Source: Actinobacteria bacterium UBA4426
Lineage (GTDB): Bacteria > Actinomycetota > Actinomycetes > S36-B12
DNA: 25,783 nt
Assembly (NCBI GenBank): GCA_002390705.1
Contig: DGQA01000037.1
Coordinates: forward strand, 54,521 to 80,303
Direction of reading: 5' to 3'
The notes under the pieces were generated by a model. It had not been told where the DNA came from, made no database searches, and saw only the letters and a program-made list of their open reading frames with translations. Both the position numbers and the translations under genes were made by a program. This document shows, piece by piece, positions 16,650-23,491 of this stretch. Positions within the stretch are counted from its first letter, which is position 1, and every line of letters begins with the position of its first letter.

Positions 16650-17462
16650 TCAGACTGGGCGGGATTCCTTCGGGGGTCTCGCCCAGTTTTTTTTGTCTTG
16701 CTCCACTTGGGCCCGATAGGAATTCATGACCAGTCGAAGGGGTGCTTGTGAGACATCAAGCTCACGCTCGCCTATTGAGTGAATGGATTGGACTCCTCTC
16801 GTACTCGATAGCAGTGCCGCAGCTGAGGCGCGATTAAGCCCGCTGGCATCAATGTCCACTTCACGCACCCCGAATTCACCTATTAACGCCCGCGTGATAC
16901 CCGGAAGACAACCTGAATGCAGTGGCGGCATTACAACCTCCCCGTCGAGCACAACCAAGATATTGCTGGTGGCTGCCTCGGTAAGATGCCCAGTGCTGTT
17001 GAACAACAACGTCTCACCAAAACCCCGGTCTTTTGCCCATTTCAGTGCCAGCGCATTTTCCGCATAGGACACTGATTTCACCCCGGTAGTTGCCGAGTTC
17101 GCGTTGCGAGTCCATGGAGAAATGATCACGCTTGTGCTCCTTGGCCACGGTTCAACATCAACCAAAGACATGATTAACAGCTGATTCGGGAGGTCGCCAA
17201 ACAAGGTTATGCGTAATCGCCCACGATCACAGACTCGTCCATCAAGTAACTGATCAAAACCTGCCCGAATATCTGAAAAGGCAGGCCCTCGAATCCCTAG
17301 CTTTTCGCACGAATTGTTCAGCCGCTCCCAATGCAATTTGAAGAACTGCGGAACCTGATCGCTTACTAGAAGCGTCTCAAATAGGCCTTGACCCGTGACA
17401 ACCTCGTGACTGGCTTCAATCACAGTCGTTTCGACCCACTCTCCGCCCTGCCATTGAATCAT
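16650..17462 (-). CDS. pabC: Aminodeoxychorismate lyase (class IV aminotransferase fold)
   Basis: PabC converts 4-amino-4-deoxychorismate to p-aminobenzoate and pyruvate for folate synthesis. I chose the ATG at 17462 (270 residues, MIQWQGGEWV), which overlaps the pabB stop as ATGA. Longer in-frame starts would run into pabB. The PLP lysine lies in TGVKSVSYAENALAL, the phosphate/cofactor region in TEAATSNILVV, and SGCLPGITR matches the fold IV pattern. Branched-chain or D-amino acid aminotransferases share this fold, but coupling to pabB favours PabC. The final dozen codons lie inside the terminator hairpin of the opposing gene, so the C-terminus RPPKESRPV is set partly by hairpin sequence and may not be conserved. 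Confidence 0.85.
   Translation of the reverse strand: MIQWQGGEWVETTVIEASHEVVTGQGLFETLLVSDQVPQFFKLHWERLNNSCEKLGIRGPAFSDIRAGFDQLLDGRVCDRGRLRITLFGDLPNQLLIMSLVDVEPWPRSTSVIISPWTRNANSATTGVKSVSYAENALALKWAKDRGFGETLLFNSTGHLTEAATSNILVVLDGEVVMPPLHSGCLPGITRALIGEFGVREVDIDASGLNRASAAALLSSTRGVQSIHSIGERELDVSQAPLRLVMNSYRAQVEQDKKNWARPPKESRPV
16654..16694 (+). terminator. Rho-independent terminator after the Ig-like protein gene
   Basis: A long stem with ACTGGGCG pairing CGCCCAGT, extended inward by GGA/TCT and TTCC/GGGG pairing around a TTCG loop, runs straight into eight T residues. It begins 15 bases after the stop of the secreted-protein gene. The minus-strand complement also forms the hairpin and overlaps the last codons of pabC. 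On that strand no T-run follows the stem, so it should work mainly in the plus direction. Confidence 0.9.
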
Positions 17463-18511
17463 TGCGACACCACCATCGAATCTTGCTCCACTATTTTGGT
17501 GAGACGGCGAGCTTTCAATTGCGTCTCTTCCCATTCACGGTGTGGATCAGATCCCCAGGTGATGCCAGCACCTGTACCAAATTTGAGCCCGTCGCCATCA
17601 ATCCAAAATGTACGAATTGCGACTGCAAGGCGCGCAGTGTGATTGTCGCTGTCGATCCAGCCGAATGCTCCGCAGTAGGGGCCGCGCTCTTCGGTCTCGA
17701 GTGACTCAATGATTTCCATCGCCGCGATTTTTGGTGCACCGGTAATCGATCCCGGTGGAAAGGAAGTCTCAATTATTTGCGCCCAACCATTCCCCGAGTC
17801 AACCTCCCCCTGAACTGTCGAGACCAAGTGCACTAAACCTGGATGCGCCTGAACCTCGAGTAGATCCACAGCTTGTACGCTTCCGACAGCACAACAGCGG
17901 GAAAGGTCATTACGCACCAGATCGACAATCATAATGTTCTCTGCTCGGTCTTTTTCCAGTAATCCGCTGGCAGAACGAGCCGTTCCCTTAATCGGTTTCG
18001 AGATCAACGTGGACCCCATTCGGGCGAGATACAATTCAGGGCTCGCGCAAGCGATGTGAATTCCCTCTTGGGGAATACGCAGGGCTCCCGAGCATGGCGC
18101 CGGATTTTCGCTCACAAGAAGCGCATCTAGAGCCATAATATCGCCATCGGAATCACACCCATTGGATTTGATCCGGCAAATATTGGCCTGGTACACCTCA
18201 CCCCTTGAAATCGCCCTTCGCGTGTGATCTACGGCCTGTTTGTAGGACGTACTGTCCATTGAACTTGTCCAAGTTGAACTATCAACCCCTTTCCATACGC
18301 CGATAGTTGATTTCCGCGGCTGGCATTCCCACGCCCCAAAACGCGCAAATATGGGCACACCGGAATAGGGGATCATCACGGCCCAGCGACCGCCAGCCTC
18401 TACTTGCTCAATGTTGTGGCTCAGTTCCAGCAGGTCGTAGGCATATTCGTCGCCAAAACGCGCCATCGGCCCAGAGGACCCACTCGCCGATGCCCCCCGC
18501 GTCTCACCCAT
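17459..18511 (-). CDS. pabB: Aminodeoxychorismate synthase component I
   Basis: PabB aminates chorismate to 4-amino-4-deoxychorismate using ammonia from a PabA partner, which is not in this window. The chorismate-binding domain is complete: SPELYLAR, PIKGTARSASG, VDLVRNDLSR, GSITGAPKIAAMEIIE and GAGITWGSDPHREWEE. The PIKGT lysine marks PabB rather than anthranilate synthase (PIAGT) or isochorismate synthase. At 350 residues it is shorter than many PabB proteins because the N-terminal domain is abbreviated. The start is uncertain: ATG 18511 is given, but ATG 18466 (MARFGDEYAYDLLEL) fits the family start well, and neither has a clear Shine-Dalgarno. It is coupled to pabC. Confidence 0.9.
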   Translation of the reverse strand: MGETRGASASGSSGPMARFGDEYAYDLLELSHNIEQVEAGGRWAVMIPYSGVPIFARFGAWECQPRKSTIGVWKGVDSSTWTSSMDSTSYKQAVDHTRRAISRGEVYQANICRIKSNGCDSDGDIMALDALLVSENPAPCSGALRIPQEGIHIACASPELYLARMGSTLISKPIKGTARSASGLLEKDRAENIMIVDLVRNDLSRCCAVGSVQAVDLLEVQAHPGLVHLVSTVQGEVDSGNGWAQIIETSFPPGSITGAPKIAAMEIIESLETEERGPYCGAFGWIDSDNHTARLAVAIRTFWIDGDGLKFGTGAGITWGSDPHREWEETQLKARRLTKIVEQDSMVVSQ

Positions 18512-18612
18512 AGCAATAGCCTGCCCGACCGCCTAGAACACTCCGCTTCGGGTCTGCCATCCGCGGTCAGATAGTGTGTGACCTCGCTTCACGGGCGTCA
18601 GTCAGTGGGCAT

Positions 18613-18685
18613 GCGGACGTAGCGCAGCTGGTAGCGCATCACCTTGCCAAGGTGAGGGTCGCGGGTTCGAATCCCGTCGTCCGCT
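18613..18685 (+). tRNA. tRNA-Gly (GCC anticodon)
   Basis: Acceptor stem GCGGACG/CGTCCGC, D arm GCGC/GCGC, anticodon stem TCACC/GGTGA with loop TTGCCAA (anticodon GCC), T arm GCGGG/CCCGT (one G-T pair) with loop TTCGAAT, discriminator T. CCA is not encoded. First of three tRNA genes in a row. Confidence 0.96.
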
Positions 18686-18717
18686 CGAAGGGTTACGCTT
18701 GTGCGTGTAGCCCCTCT

Positions 18718-18788
18718 GGTGGAGTGGCCGAGAGGCGAGGCAACGGCCTGCAAAGCCGTCTACACGGGTTCAAATCCCGTCTCCACCT
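18718..18788 (+). tRNA. tRNA-Cys (GCA anticodon)
   Basis: Acceptor stem GGTGGAG/CTCCACC, anticodon stem ACGGC/GCCGT with loop CTGCAAA (anticodon GCA), T arm CGGG/CCCG with loop containing TTCAAAT, discriminator T. CCA is not encoded. It lies 32 bases after tRNA-Gly. Confidence 0.95.
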
Positions 18789-18812
18789 CGATAAAAATTG
18801 AATCTTTTCACC

Positions 18813-18885
18813 GGGCGATTGGCGCAGGGGTTAGCGCGCTTCCTTGACATGGAAGAGGTCACAGGTTCGATTCCTGTATCGCCCA
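18813..18885 (+). tRNA. tRNA-Val (GAC anticodon)
   Basis: Acceptor stem GGGCGAT/ATCGCCC, identical to the other tRNA-Val in the window, D arm GCGC/GCGC, anticodon stem CTTCC/GGAAG with loop TTGACAT (anticodon GAC), T arm ACAGG/CCTGT with loop TTCGATT, discriminator A. CCA is not encoded. It is the last conserved gene before the accessory region, so its 3' end is a natural place for integration. I found no second copy of that 3' end in the window. Confidence 0.96.
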
Positions 18886-19183
18886 CTAGTGATAAGTATT
18901 GCAGCGCAACGGGTTTCGAGGATCACACTCCTTCTCTTGTCATCGCTCGAGGTCGATTATGCGCGATTCGGCCGCGTATCCTTGCTGCGTCAACACTCTC
19001 GGTCACTACACACCAGAACAGTTGCGCAATGGAATTTCCGATCTCATGTATTTCTTGGCCAACACTCGTCTCGACTCGGTCATTTGGCGAGTACAAGAGG
19101 ACGCGATTGATGGTCGACACGACCACAGTGAGCCGCGGGAAGATTCAGCGAGCGACTTCCGCAACCTCAGATAGAGTTCTCGC
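18886..19183 (+). other. Junction stretch between tRNA-Val and the lipoprotein gene
   Basis: No complete recognised gene. It holds the left arm of the inverted repeat (18923-18964). It also contains a short open frame from ATG 18959 to the stop ending at 19174. The first fifteen or so residues of that frame look random, but the later part (HYTPEQLRNGISDLMYFLAN and what follows) has the composition of a real soluble protein. It reads like the 3' end of a gene whose 5' part was replaced by the repeat, or a small unknown gene leading into the lipoprotein gene nine bases later. I cannot choose between these. Confidence 0.45.
18923..18964 (+). repeat. Left arm of 42-base inverted repeat
   Basis: This segment matches the reverse complement of 21557-21598 with three mismatches by direct comparison (39 of 42). 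The central CATCGCTCGAGGTCGATT is identical in both arms and contains the palindrome CTCGAG. The arms face each other across about 2.6 kb holding the lipoprotein, membrane protein and cupin genes. The left arm starts 38 bases after tRNA-Val. Confidence 0.9.
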
Positions 19184-20155
19184 GTGAAAAAGACTCGACC
19201 GGCAATGAGACGCGCAGGCGGCGTTGTCGGGGGTGTGCTCATGGTCATGGTGAGCGGCTGCGGTACCGGGTCTTACAGCGGCTCGGACGAGCAGTGCGAT
19301 ACGTCCACTCCGTACGCCGAAGGCGACTTCTCCTTTACATACAACCTCGATAGCAGCCTGCCCGGCGAGTGGGTAGAAGAATTCACCACCATCATGGGGA
19401 ACCTGAATGAATGGGCCCCGGTTCCGGCGTGCGTGCATGATGTGCCGGAGATGTCGTCACCGATGAACATCTACGCGTGGAATGGCGCCGTTGAGAATCC
19501 GTTCCCTGAGAAACCCGACATGCAGGGCGCGAGTATCTCCGGCGACGGATCGGAAACCTGGATGGTTCTGGAGATCCCCGAGTATGACTTGACCTACGAC
19601 AGCTTGCATAGGTACTCCGTCATCGTGCACGAGTACTGGCACGTCTATCAGCTGGGCCTCACGCGAGACAATGACGCGCCCACCTGGTTGTGGGAGGGCG
19701 GCGCAAAAGTCGCCGAGGAGTTCTACTCACAGCAGGAATACGGACAAAGCGAATTCGATAACGGTCTCTTTCCGATCATGGCGTCTGGATTGAGTCAACC
19801 GGCGGCTTTCGAAGAGTACGTCGACGGTGACCTGGACATCAATTACAACACCTCCACCTTTATGGTCCTAGCGCTCGCGAAAGAGTTGCAGGAGGCGCAG
19901 GGACTAAGCGAGGCCCGAGCCTTTGAAATGATCTTGAAGGATTTCCAGGCAGCGAAGTTGACCGAGCCGGACTGGAAGATTGCGTTCGCTGCGACCTTCT
20001 CCGTGAGTCCGGAGGAGTTCTACGCAACGTTGGATCAGTACCCTACCGTCGCCTCGGATGAGGACTGGTTCGAAGGAGACGTTCTCGACGTCCCATCTCT
20101 GATGCCGAGTAAAGAACTGACCTTCACGGATGTCCTCTCGGCCTCTGCTGCGTAA
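19184..20155 (+). CDS. Putative zinc-metalloprotease lipoprotein (HExxH)
   Basis: A 323-residue protein starting at GTG 19184. The N-terminus has basic residues, a hydrophobic stretch (GGVVGGVLMVMVSGC) and a lipobox ending at Cys26, so the mature protein should be lipid-anchored outside the membrane. Residues 149-153 are HEYWH, the HExxH zinc motif. Glu171, in TWLWEGGAKVAEE, lies 18 residues beyond the second histidine, close to the spacing and context of gluzincin peptidases, whose third zinc ligand is a Glu in a WxxEG setting. The mature N-terminal half is acidic and carries two more cysteines (in SDEQCD and PVPACV). I do not recognise a named family. Substrate and role are unknown. The upstream sequence has only a weak purine run as ribosome site. 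Confidence 0.75.
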   Translation: MKKTRPAMRRAGGVVGGVLMVMVSGCGTGSYSGSDEQCDTSTPYAEGDFSFTYNLDSSLPGEWVEEFTTIMGNLNEWAPVPACVHDVPEMSSPMNIYAWNGAVENPFPEKPDMQGASISGDGSETWMVLEIPEYDLTYDSLHRYSVIVHEYWHVYQLGLTRDNDAPTWLWEGGAKVAEEFYSQQEYGQSEFDNGLFPIMASGLSQPAAFEEYVDGDLDINYNTSTFMVLALAKELQEAQGLSEARAFEMILKDFQAAKLTEPDWKIAFAATFSVSPEEFYATLDQYPTVASDEDWFEGDVLDVPSLMPSKELTFTDVLSASAA

Positions 20156-20250
20156 GAGCAAATCGGGCGAATCTGTCTCACCGGGAGCGGCGGGATCCAT
20201 GGGCCGATGCTTTCACGGCTCACCGACAGTGCGCGATGAACGGCACAGGG

Positions 20251-20787
20251 TCAGTGGGTGAAGGCGAGTTCGATGAGGATGATGCCGCCGCCGAGGAGTC
20301 CGTAGATCGTCCCCCACTGCCACTGCCTCCGGCGCGCAAGCCCGGAGCGGCGGGCGGCGAAAGCCCCCCAGAAGAACAAACTGGCCACACCGAGGACTTC
20401 GGCTATGAGGACCACGGCGCGGGGATCTTGCTCCACGATCAACAACACCAGCCCGAGGACGACCACGGGTATCCCTACCGCGACGTACTGCACGGCGATG
20501 CCGAGTAGGTGTCGGCGCTCTTTGGCCGATAAGCGCTTACCTGTGCGAATCTGCACGTCGAGCGCATCGGAGAACGCGTGCGCGAGGGACAGCGCCGTCA
20601 ACGGCGCGAATACGACAACCATGAGGTCCATGAACGGCGCACCGGACCACGGCTCGGCTTCCTCGCTATAGACGGCCAGTGCGACCATCAAGATGATGGT
20701 CGCGTAGATCAACCGGTGCGGATCAAAATCGATTCTCCCTACGTACAACTGGGCGTGCTTCTCGTCGTATTCGCTCTCCTTCTCCAC
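20251..20787 (-). CDS. Integral membrane protein, unknown function
   Basis: A 178-residue protein starting with GTG, with a charged N-terminus (EKESEYDEKHAQ) and about five hydrophobic segments: around LIYATIILMVALAVY, FMDLMVVVFAPLTALSLAHA, GIAVQYVAVGIPVVVLGLVL, VVLIAEVLGVASLFFWGAFA and IYGLLGGGIILIELAF. Basic loops such as RTGKRLSAKERRH and ARRSGLARRRQ lie between helices. No known motif is seen. No clear Shine-Dalgarno precedes the GTG, so a downstream start is possible. It faces the lipoprotein gene tail to tail, 95 bases apart. Confidence 0.65.
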   Translation of the reverse strand: MEKESEYDEKHAQLYVGRIDFDPHRLIYATIILMVALAVYSEEAEPWSGAPFMDLMVVVFAPLTALSLAHAFSDALDVQIRTGKRLSAKERRHLLGIAVQYVAVGIPVVVLGLVLLIVEQDPRAVVLIAEVLGVASLFFWGAFAARRSGLARRRQWQWGTIYGLLGGGIILIELAFTH

Positions 20788-20866
20788 CGCAGTAGCCTAG
20801 CCACGACCCAAGGATTCGTCCGCCTGTCCGGGGTCGGACGAGTCCCCGACGCGGACCACCTGCGGG

Positions 20867-21226
20867 TCAGAGCTGGTCCGCCCAACTTCCCCCGAACTCG
20901 AAACCTTCCACGGTCTCGTCTCCCTCAACCCACGCGTCGTGTCCAGGCATGACCGAGTAGGCGTCTCCGGCTCCGTACGTCGTTTCCGTTCCGTCATCGT
21001 GGACCACGCGAACGCGGCCCTGGGTAACTACACCGAGATGACGGACCTGACATGAGTCAGTTCCCACCATCGGCTTGATGTGGTGCGACCAGCGCCAACC
21101 AGGCTTGATACGCATGCGCGTCACTTTCACGTCGCCGAACTCCACGATGGCGGCCTCGCCGAGATCATCCGGGAGAACGTTCTTTATGCCAGCACTGTCG
21201 AAACTCTTTACTTCTACATTCGTCAT
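20867..21226 (-). CDS. Small cupin-domain protein
   Basis: A 119-residue protein if it starts at ATG 21226 (MTNVEVKSFDSAGIKNVLP). An in-frame upstream start at 21262 adds 12 residues of poor quality. The pattern GWRWSHHIKPMVG, HLGVVTQGRVRVVHDDGTE and YGAGDAYSVMPGHDAW fits a conserved single-domain cupin, with His residues in the first block that could bind a metal. Such proteins range from sugar or metabolite binding to small-molecule enzymes, so the role cannot be given. It lies inside the inverted-repeat segment, 79 bases upstream of the membrane-protein gene on the same strand. Confidence 0.75.
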   Translation of the reverse strand: MTNVEVKSFDSAGIKNVLPDDLGEAAIVEFGDVKVTRMRIKPGWRWSHHIKPMVGTDSCQVRHLGVVTQGRVRVVHDDGTETTYGAGDAYSVMPGHDAWVEGDETVEGFEFGGSWADQL

Positions 21227-21262
21227 AGAAGACACGCTAGATGGATCCACGCCCCCCTGCAA

Positions 21263-21594
21263 GCGCGTTGCGGGAAATCGTTGCAGTTGGTCTGTTTGGG
21301 GTGCCTCGGCCGATGAGCCGAGCCGTCCCGATCCTCGTCGCGCACCTGAACGGCCAGGCGAAGCCCGACAGCATGCTCGAGGATCAATTGCGTCAGAGCT
21401 CGGAGCTCCGGCTGGGTGGCTTCCTCCAGGCGAGAGGCTTCTCGGTGAGCGCGAACCGGCCGGAGGATGCTGGCGATGAGGTTCACTATTGCTTCCGGAT
21501 CACTCGCCACGACACCATTAGATGGAGGCGTCTGACACTCAAGTGGCGCACAAGTGGCGCAAAATCGACCTCGAGCGATGACAAGTGAAGGAGC
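21263..21594. other. Unassigned stretch with open frames on both strands
   Basis: Both strands are open for most of this stretch (plus 21241-21588, minus 21223 onward), and neither product is recognised. The plus frame gives a 115-residue Arg/Leu-rich product with a basic end (TIRWRRLTLKWRTSG). The minus frame contains NLIASILRPVRAHREASRLE. Double-strand openness is common in G+C-rich DNA and does not prove a gene. The sequence CAAGTGGCGCA occurs twice within 21 bases just before the right repeat arm. It may be the remains of a mobile-element gene, but nothing names it. Confidence 0.35.
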
Positions 21595-21598
21595 GTGA
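21557..21598 (-). repeat. Right arm of 42-base inverted repeat
   Basis: Reverse-complement partner of 18923-18964 (39 of 42 positions). Its outer end supplies GAAGGAGC and the GTG that opens the small HNH-like fragment at 21595. The inner end is preceded by two copies of CAAGTGGCGCA. Confidence 0.9.
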
Positions 21599-21825
21599 GC
21601 CACGTCGTGGAGAAGGCGTGCACGAAGCGCGGCGAGGTGAAGCCACTCGAGGCGTTCCCTCGGCACAAGACCACCCGAGACGGCTTCCGACCAGAGTGCC
21701 GGGACTGTCAACGCGAATACAACCGCGCCTACCGTGAAGCGAACGGGGAGCAACTGCGTGAAGCAGCAGCGGAACGACACAGGGCGAACCCGGGCGTGCT
21801 TCACGCTTTCGTCACTCAGAATTAG
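21595..21825 (+). pseudogene. HNH/endonuclease VII-type zinc-finger fragment, degraded
   Basis: A 76-residue frame starting at GTG 21595 with GAAGGAGC upstream. KACTKRGEVKPLEAFPRHKT and DGFRPECRDCQREYNRAYRE resemble the N-terminal zinc-knuckle region of phage HNH and recombination-endonuclease-VII-type proteins, which read CxxCG...F....DG....C..C. The second cysteine of the first pair is arginine here, and the downstream nuclease part is absent: after RANPGVLHAF the frame stops. It therefore looks like an inactive remnant. The alternative is a small protein of unrelated function. It indicates past phage or homing-endonuclease traffic at this site. Confidence 0.55.
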
Positions 21826-21912
21826 CGCAATCTCGTTGACACGGTTGTTGCTGTTGGAAATAATGGCAGGAAGCGGGTAGCGAGCCGCGCTTGAACGAGT
21901 GGAGGAGTTCGC

Positions 21913-22197
21913 ATGTTTTGTGTCATCAGCCAGTGGACAGCAGCCGAAGACTTGAGCGACGAGCTCGAAGAGACCGTCAGGAGCGCCTTCGTCCCCGGCA
22001 TCATGGCGTTAGGTGCGGTCAGCGTGCATTTCGTGGAGACCGCCGAACGATCCATGCAGGTCGTAACGGTGTACCCCGATGAGGAGACGGCCAATGTTGC
22101 CCGCGAGAAGCAAGAAGCAATTCGCGCCCAGGCGGTGAACCAGATGCCCGTGCAGTACGTAGGCGAGGTTCGCGGGCGAGTCTTCGCGTCCGGCTGA
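21913..22197 (+). CDS. Small protein, possible ABM-like ferredoxin fold, unknown function
   Basis: A 94-residue protein with a strong ribosome site (GGAGGAG about six bases before the ATG). The sequence alternates strands and helices (MFCVISQWTAAEDLSDELEE, SMQVVTVYPDEETANVAREK, VQYVGEVRGRVFASG), compatible with a compact alpha/beta dimeric fold such as antibiotic biosynthesis monooxygenase-like proteins. I see no diagnostic residue, so this is only a fold guess. No signal peptide or membrane segment. It lies just outside the right repeat arm on the same strand as the HNH fragment. Confidence 0.6.
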   Translation: MFCVISQWTAAEDLSDELEETVRSAFVPGIMALGAVSVHFVETAERSMQVVTVYPDEETANVAREKQEAIRAQAVNQMPVQYVGEVRGRVFASG

Positions 22198-22269
22198 GCA
22201 GGCGCGCGACGAGGATCGCGCGTCCGGTCACCTCGACGGGCTCAGGCGACTCGTCGCGGCTTGATCCAC

Positions 22270-22413
22270 CTACGGATGCTGACGGCGTACAGCCGCACGC
22301 CGCGCGAAGTACGCGACCGCGAGACCGCCGATCAACCCGAAGAGTGCCCGCAGGTTCCACTGCGTCAAGGCCCCGACTGAGATGACAGCGACAACAGAGA
22401 ACCACGTGGACAC
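22270..22413 (-). CDS. Possible small hydrophobic protein
   Basis: A 47-codon frame from GTG 22413 encodes one or two hydrophobic segments (TWFSVVAVISVGALTQW and LRALFGLIGGLAVAYF) followed by a basic tail ARRAAVRRQHP, the positive-inside pattern of a small membrane protein. No Shine-Dalgarno is evident and the frame is open further upstream in poor-quality sequence, so the start is uncertain. It may be spurious. Confidence 0.35.
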   Translation of the reverse strand: MSTWFSVVAVISVGALTQWNLRALFGLIGGLAVAYFARRAAVRRQHP

Positions 22414-22658
22414 GGGGCCATCATGTTGAGACGCGGTGACTGCCCTCCTTGAAACCAGCGGCGCTGCGAAAGCGCTGGGGCAAACACTGCCGGCGTGTGC
22501 GGGGCGTGGACGCGGGGATTGCACTGGCAAGGAAACTTTTAGATGAGTGGTTGGACTATCACTGAGATTAAGTTTCTTACATTGAGACTACAGTTGCCAG
22601 GATCACCTTAAGCGAAGAAACCGCTAAAACCGTCGCGAAAGCAGATTAGGAAGTTGAA
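22414..22658. other. Gene-free transition between base-composition zones
   Basis: No gene is seen. By eye the sequence changes from G+C-rich (to about 22530) to a more even composition around TTTTAGATGAGTGG and remains so downstream. This marks a probable boundary of the inserted segment. The promoter of the dehydrogenase gene should lie in the last 100 bases. I found no terminal repeat here matching tRNA-Val. Confidence 0.5.
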
Positions 22659-23423
22659 ATGAGTGACATACAGATCGACATCACTGTCCCACTCCACGGA
22701 AAAGTCGCCCTGGTAACCGGTGCCGCTTCCGGTATTGGAGCAGCCGTTGCTCATTTGCTTGCAAAAAATGGCGCGAGAGTTGCTGTAGTCGATCTCTGCA
22801 TTGACGCCGCTACCCGCAGCGCTCAAGGAATTGGTGAGATGGCAGCATCATTTTCTTGTGATGTTTCGAAACTCTCAGCTGTCAACGAATGCGTGAACAA
22901 CATAATTGGATCGATGGGTCAGATCGATATTTTGGTCAACAGTGCTGGGATCGTTGCCCTTGACCCTGCCGAATCGATTTCTCAAGACGCTTGGATCCGA
23001 ACGATTGACGTTAATCTCACCGGCACTTTCTATATGTGCCAGGCAGTGGGTAATCACATGCTCTGATCAGGCAACGGAAAAATCGTGAACCTTGCCTCCC
23101 AAGCGGGCAGCGTTGCGATAGAACAACATATTGCGTACTGCGCCAGCAAGTTCGGTGTTATCGGACTCACCAAAGTTCTTGCTTTGGAGTGGGGCGGCAA
23201 AGGAATAACTGTTAATTCGCTTTCCCCAACAATAGTTCTCACAGAACTTGGTAAAAAGGCGTGGTCTGGTCAAAAAGGCGAGCAAGCTAAGGCGCTGATT
23301 CCTACTGGCCGCTTTGCCCAACCCGATGAGATTGCCGCCAGTGCACTATTTCTTGTTTCCAAAAGTGCAGACATGATCAATGGGGCTGATCTAATAGTCG
23401 ACGGCGGGTACACCATTCACTAA
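22659..23423 (+). pseudogene. Short-chain dehydrogenase/reductase with in-frame TGA at codon 136
   Basis: The frame from ATG 22659 (AGGAAG upstream) to 23423 encodes a 254-codon classical SDR, interrupted by TGA at 23064-23066. Before the stop: TGAASGIG cofactor motif (about 20-27), the NSAGIV motif (NNAG equivalent) and DVNLTGTFYM. After it, in the same frame: IVNLASQAG with the catalytic serine, YCASKFG (YxxxK), NSLSPTIVLTELGKKAW and the end GADLIVDGGYTIH. The stop sits in a loop where homologues carry an ordinary residue, and CGA to TGA would be a single change. The 3' half resembles polyol dehydrogenases of the D-threitol dehydrogenase/GolD kind, from memory. As read, the product ends before the active site and should be non-functional. 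A base error or readthrough is the alternative. Confidence 0.85.
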
Positions 23424-23491
23424 CTCAATTCGTTTGACCTTCCTAGAGATCTACCTGTGCCCAGTGGTATCCCCTCAATACCCCCAGAACC

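Noticed and set aside
18813..18885. tRNA-Val 3' end as a proven attachment site
   Set aside because: No duplicate of its last 20 or so bases was found in the window and no integrase gene is present.
18923..18964. Repeat arm as a dif/XerCD site
   Set aside because: It contains TTATGCGC reminiscent of one dif half-site, but lacks a second XerD-type arm at the right spacing and is present as a pair in inverted orientation.
21223..21804. Minus-strand frame of 193 residues across the right repeat arm
   Set aside because: It overlaps the cupin start and the better-supported HNH-like frame and has no recognisable motif; kept only as part of the unassigned stretch.
23064..23066. Selenocysteine at the SDR TGA
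   Set aside because: SDR enzymes have no Cys/Sec at this loop and I see no selenocysteine-type context; a point mutation is simpler.
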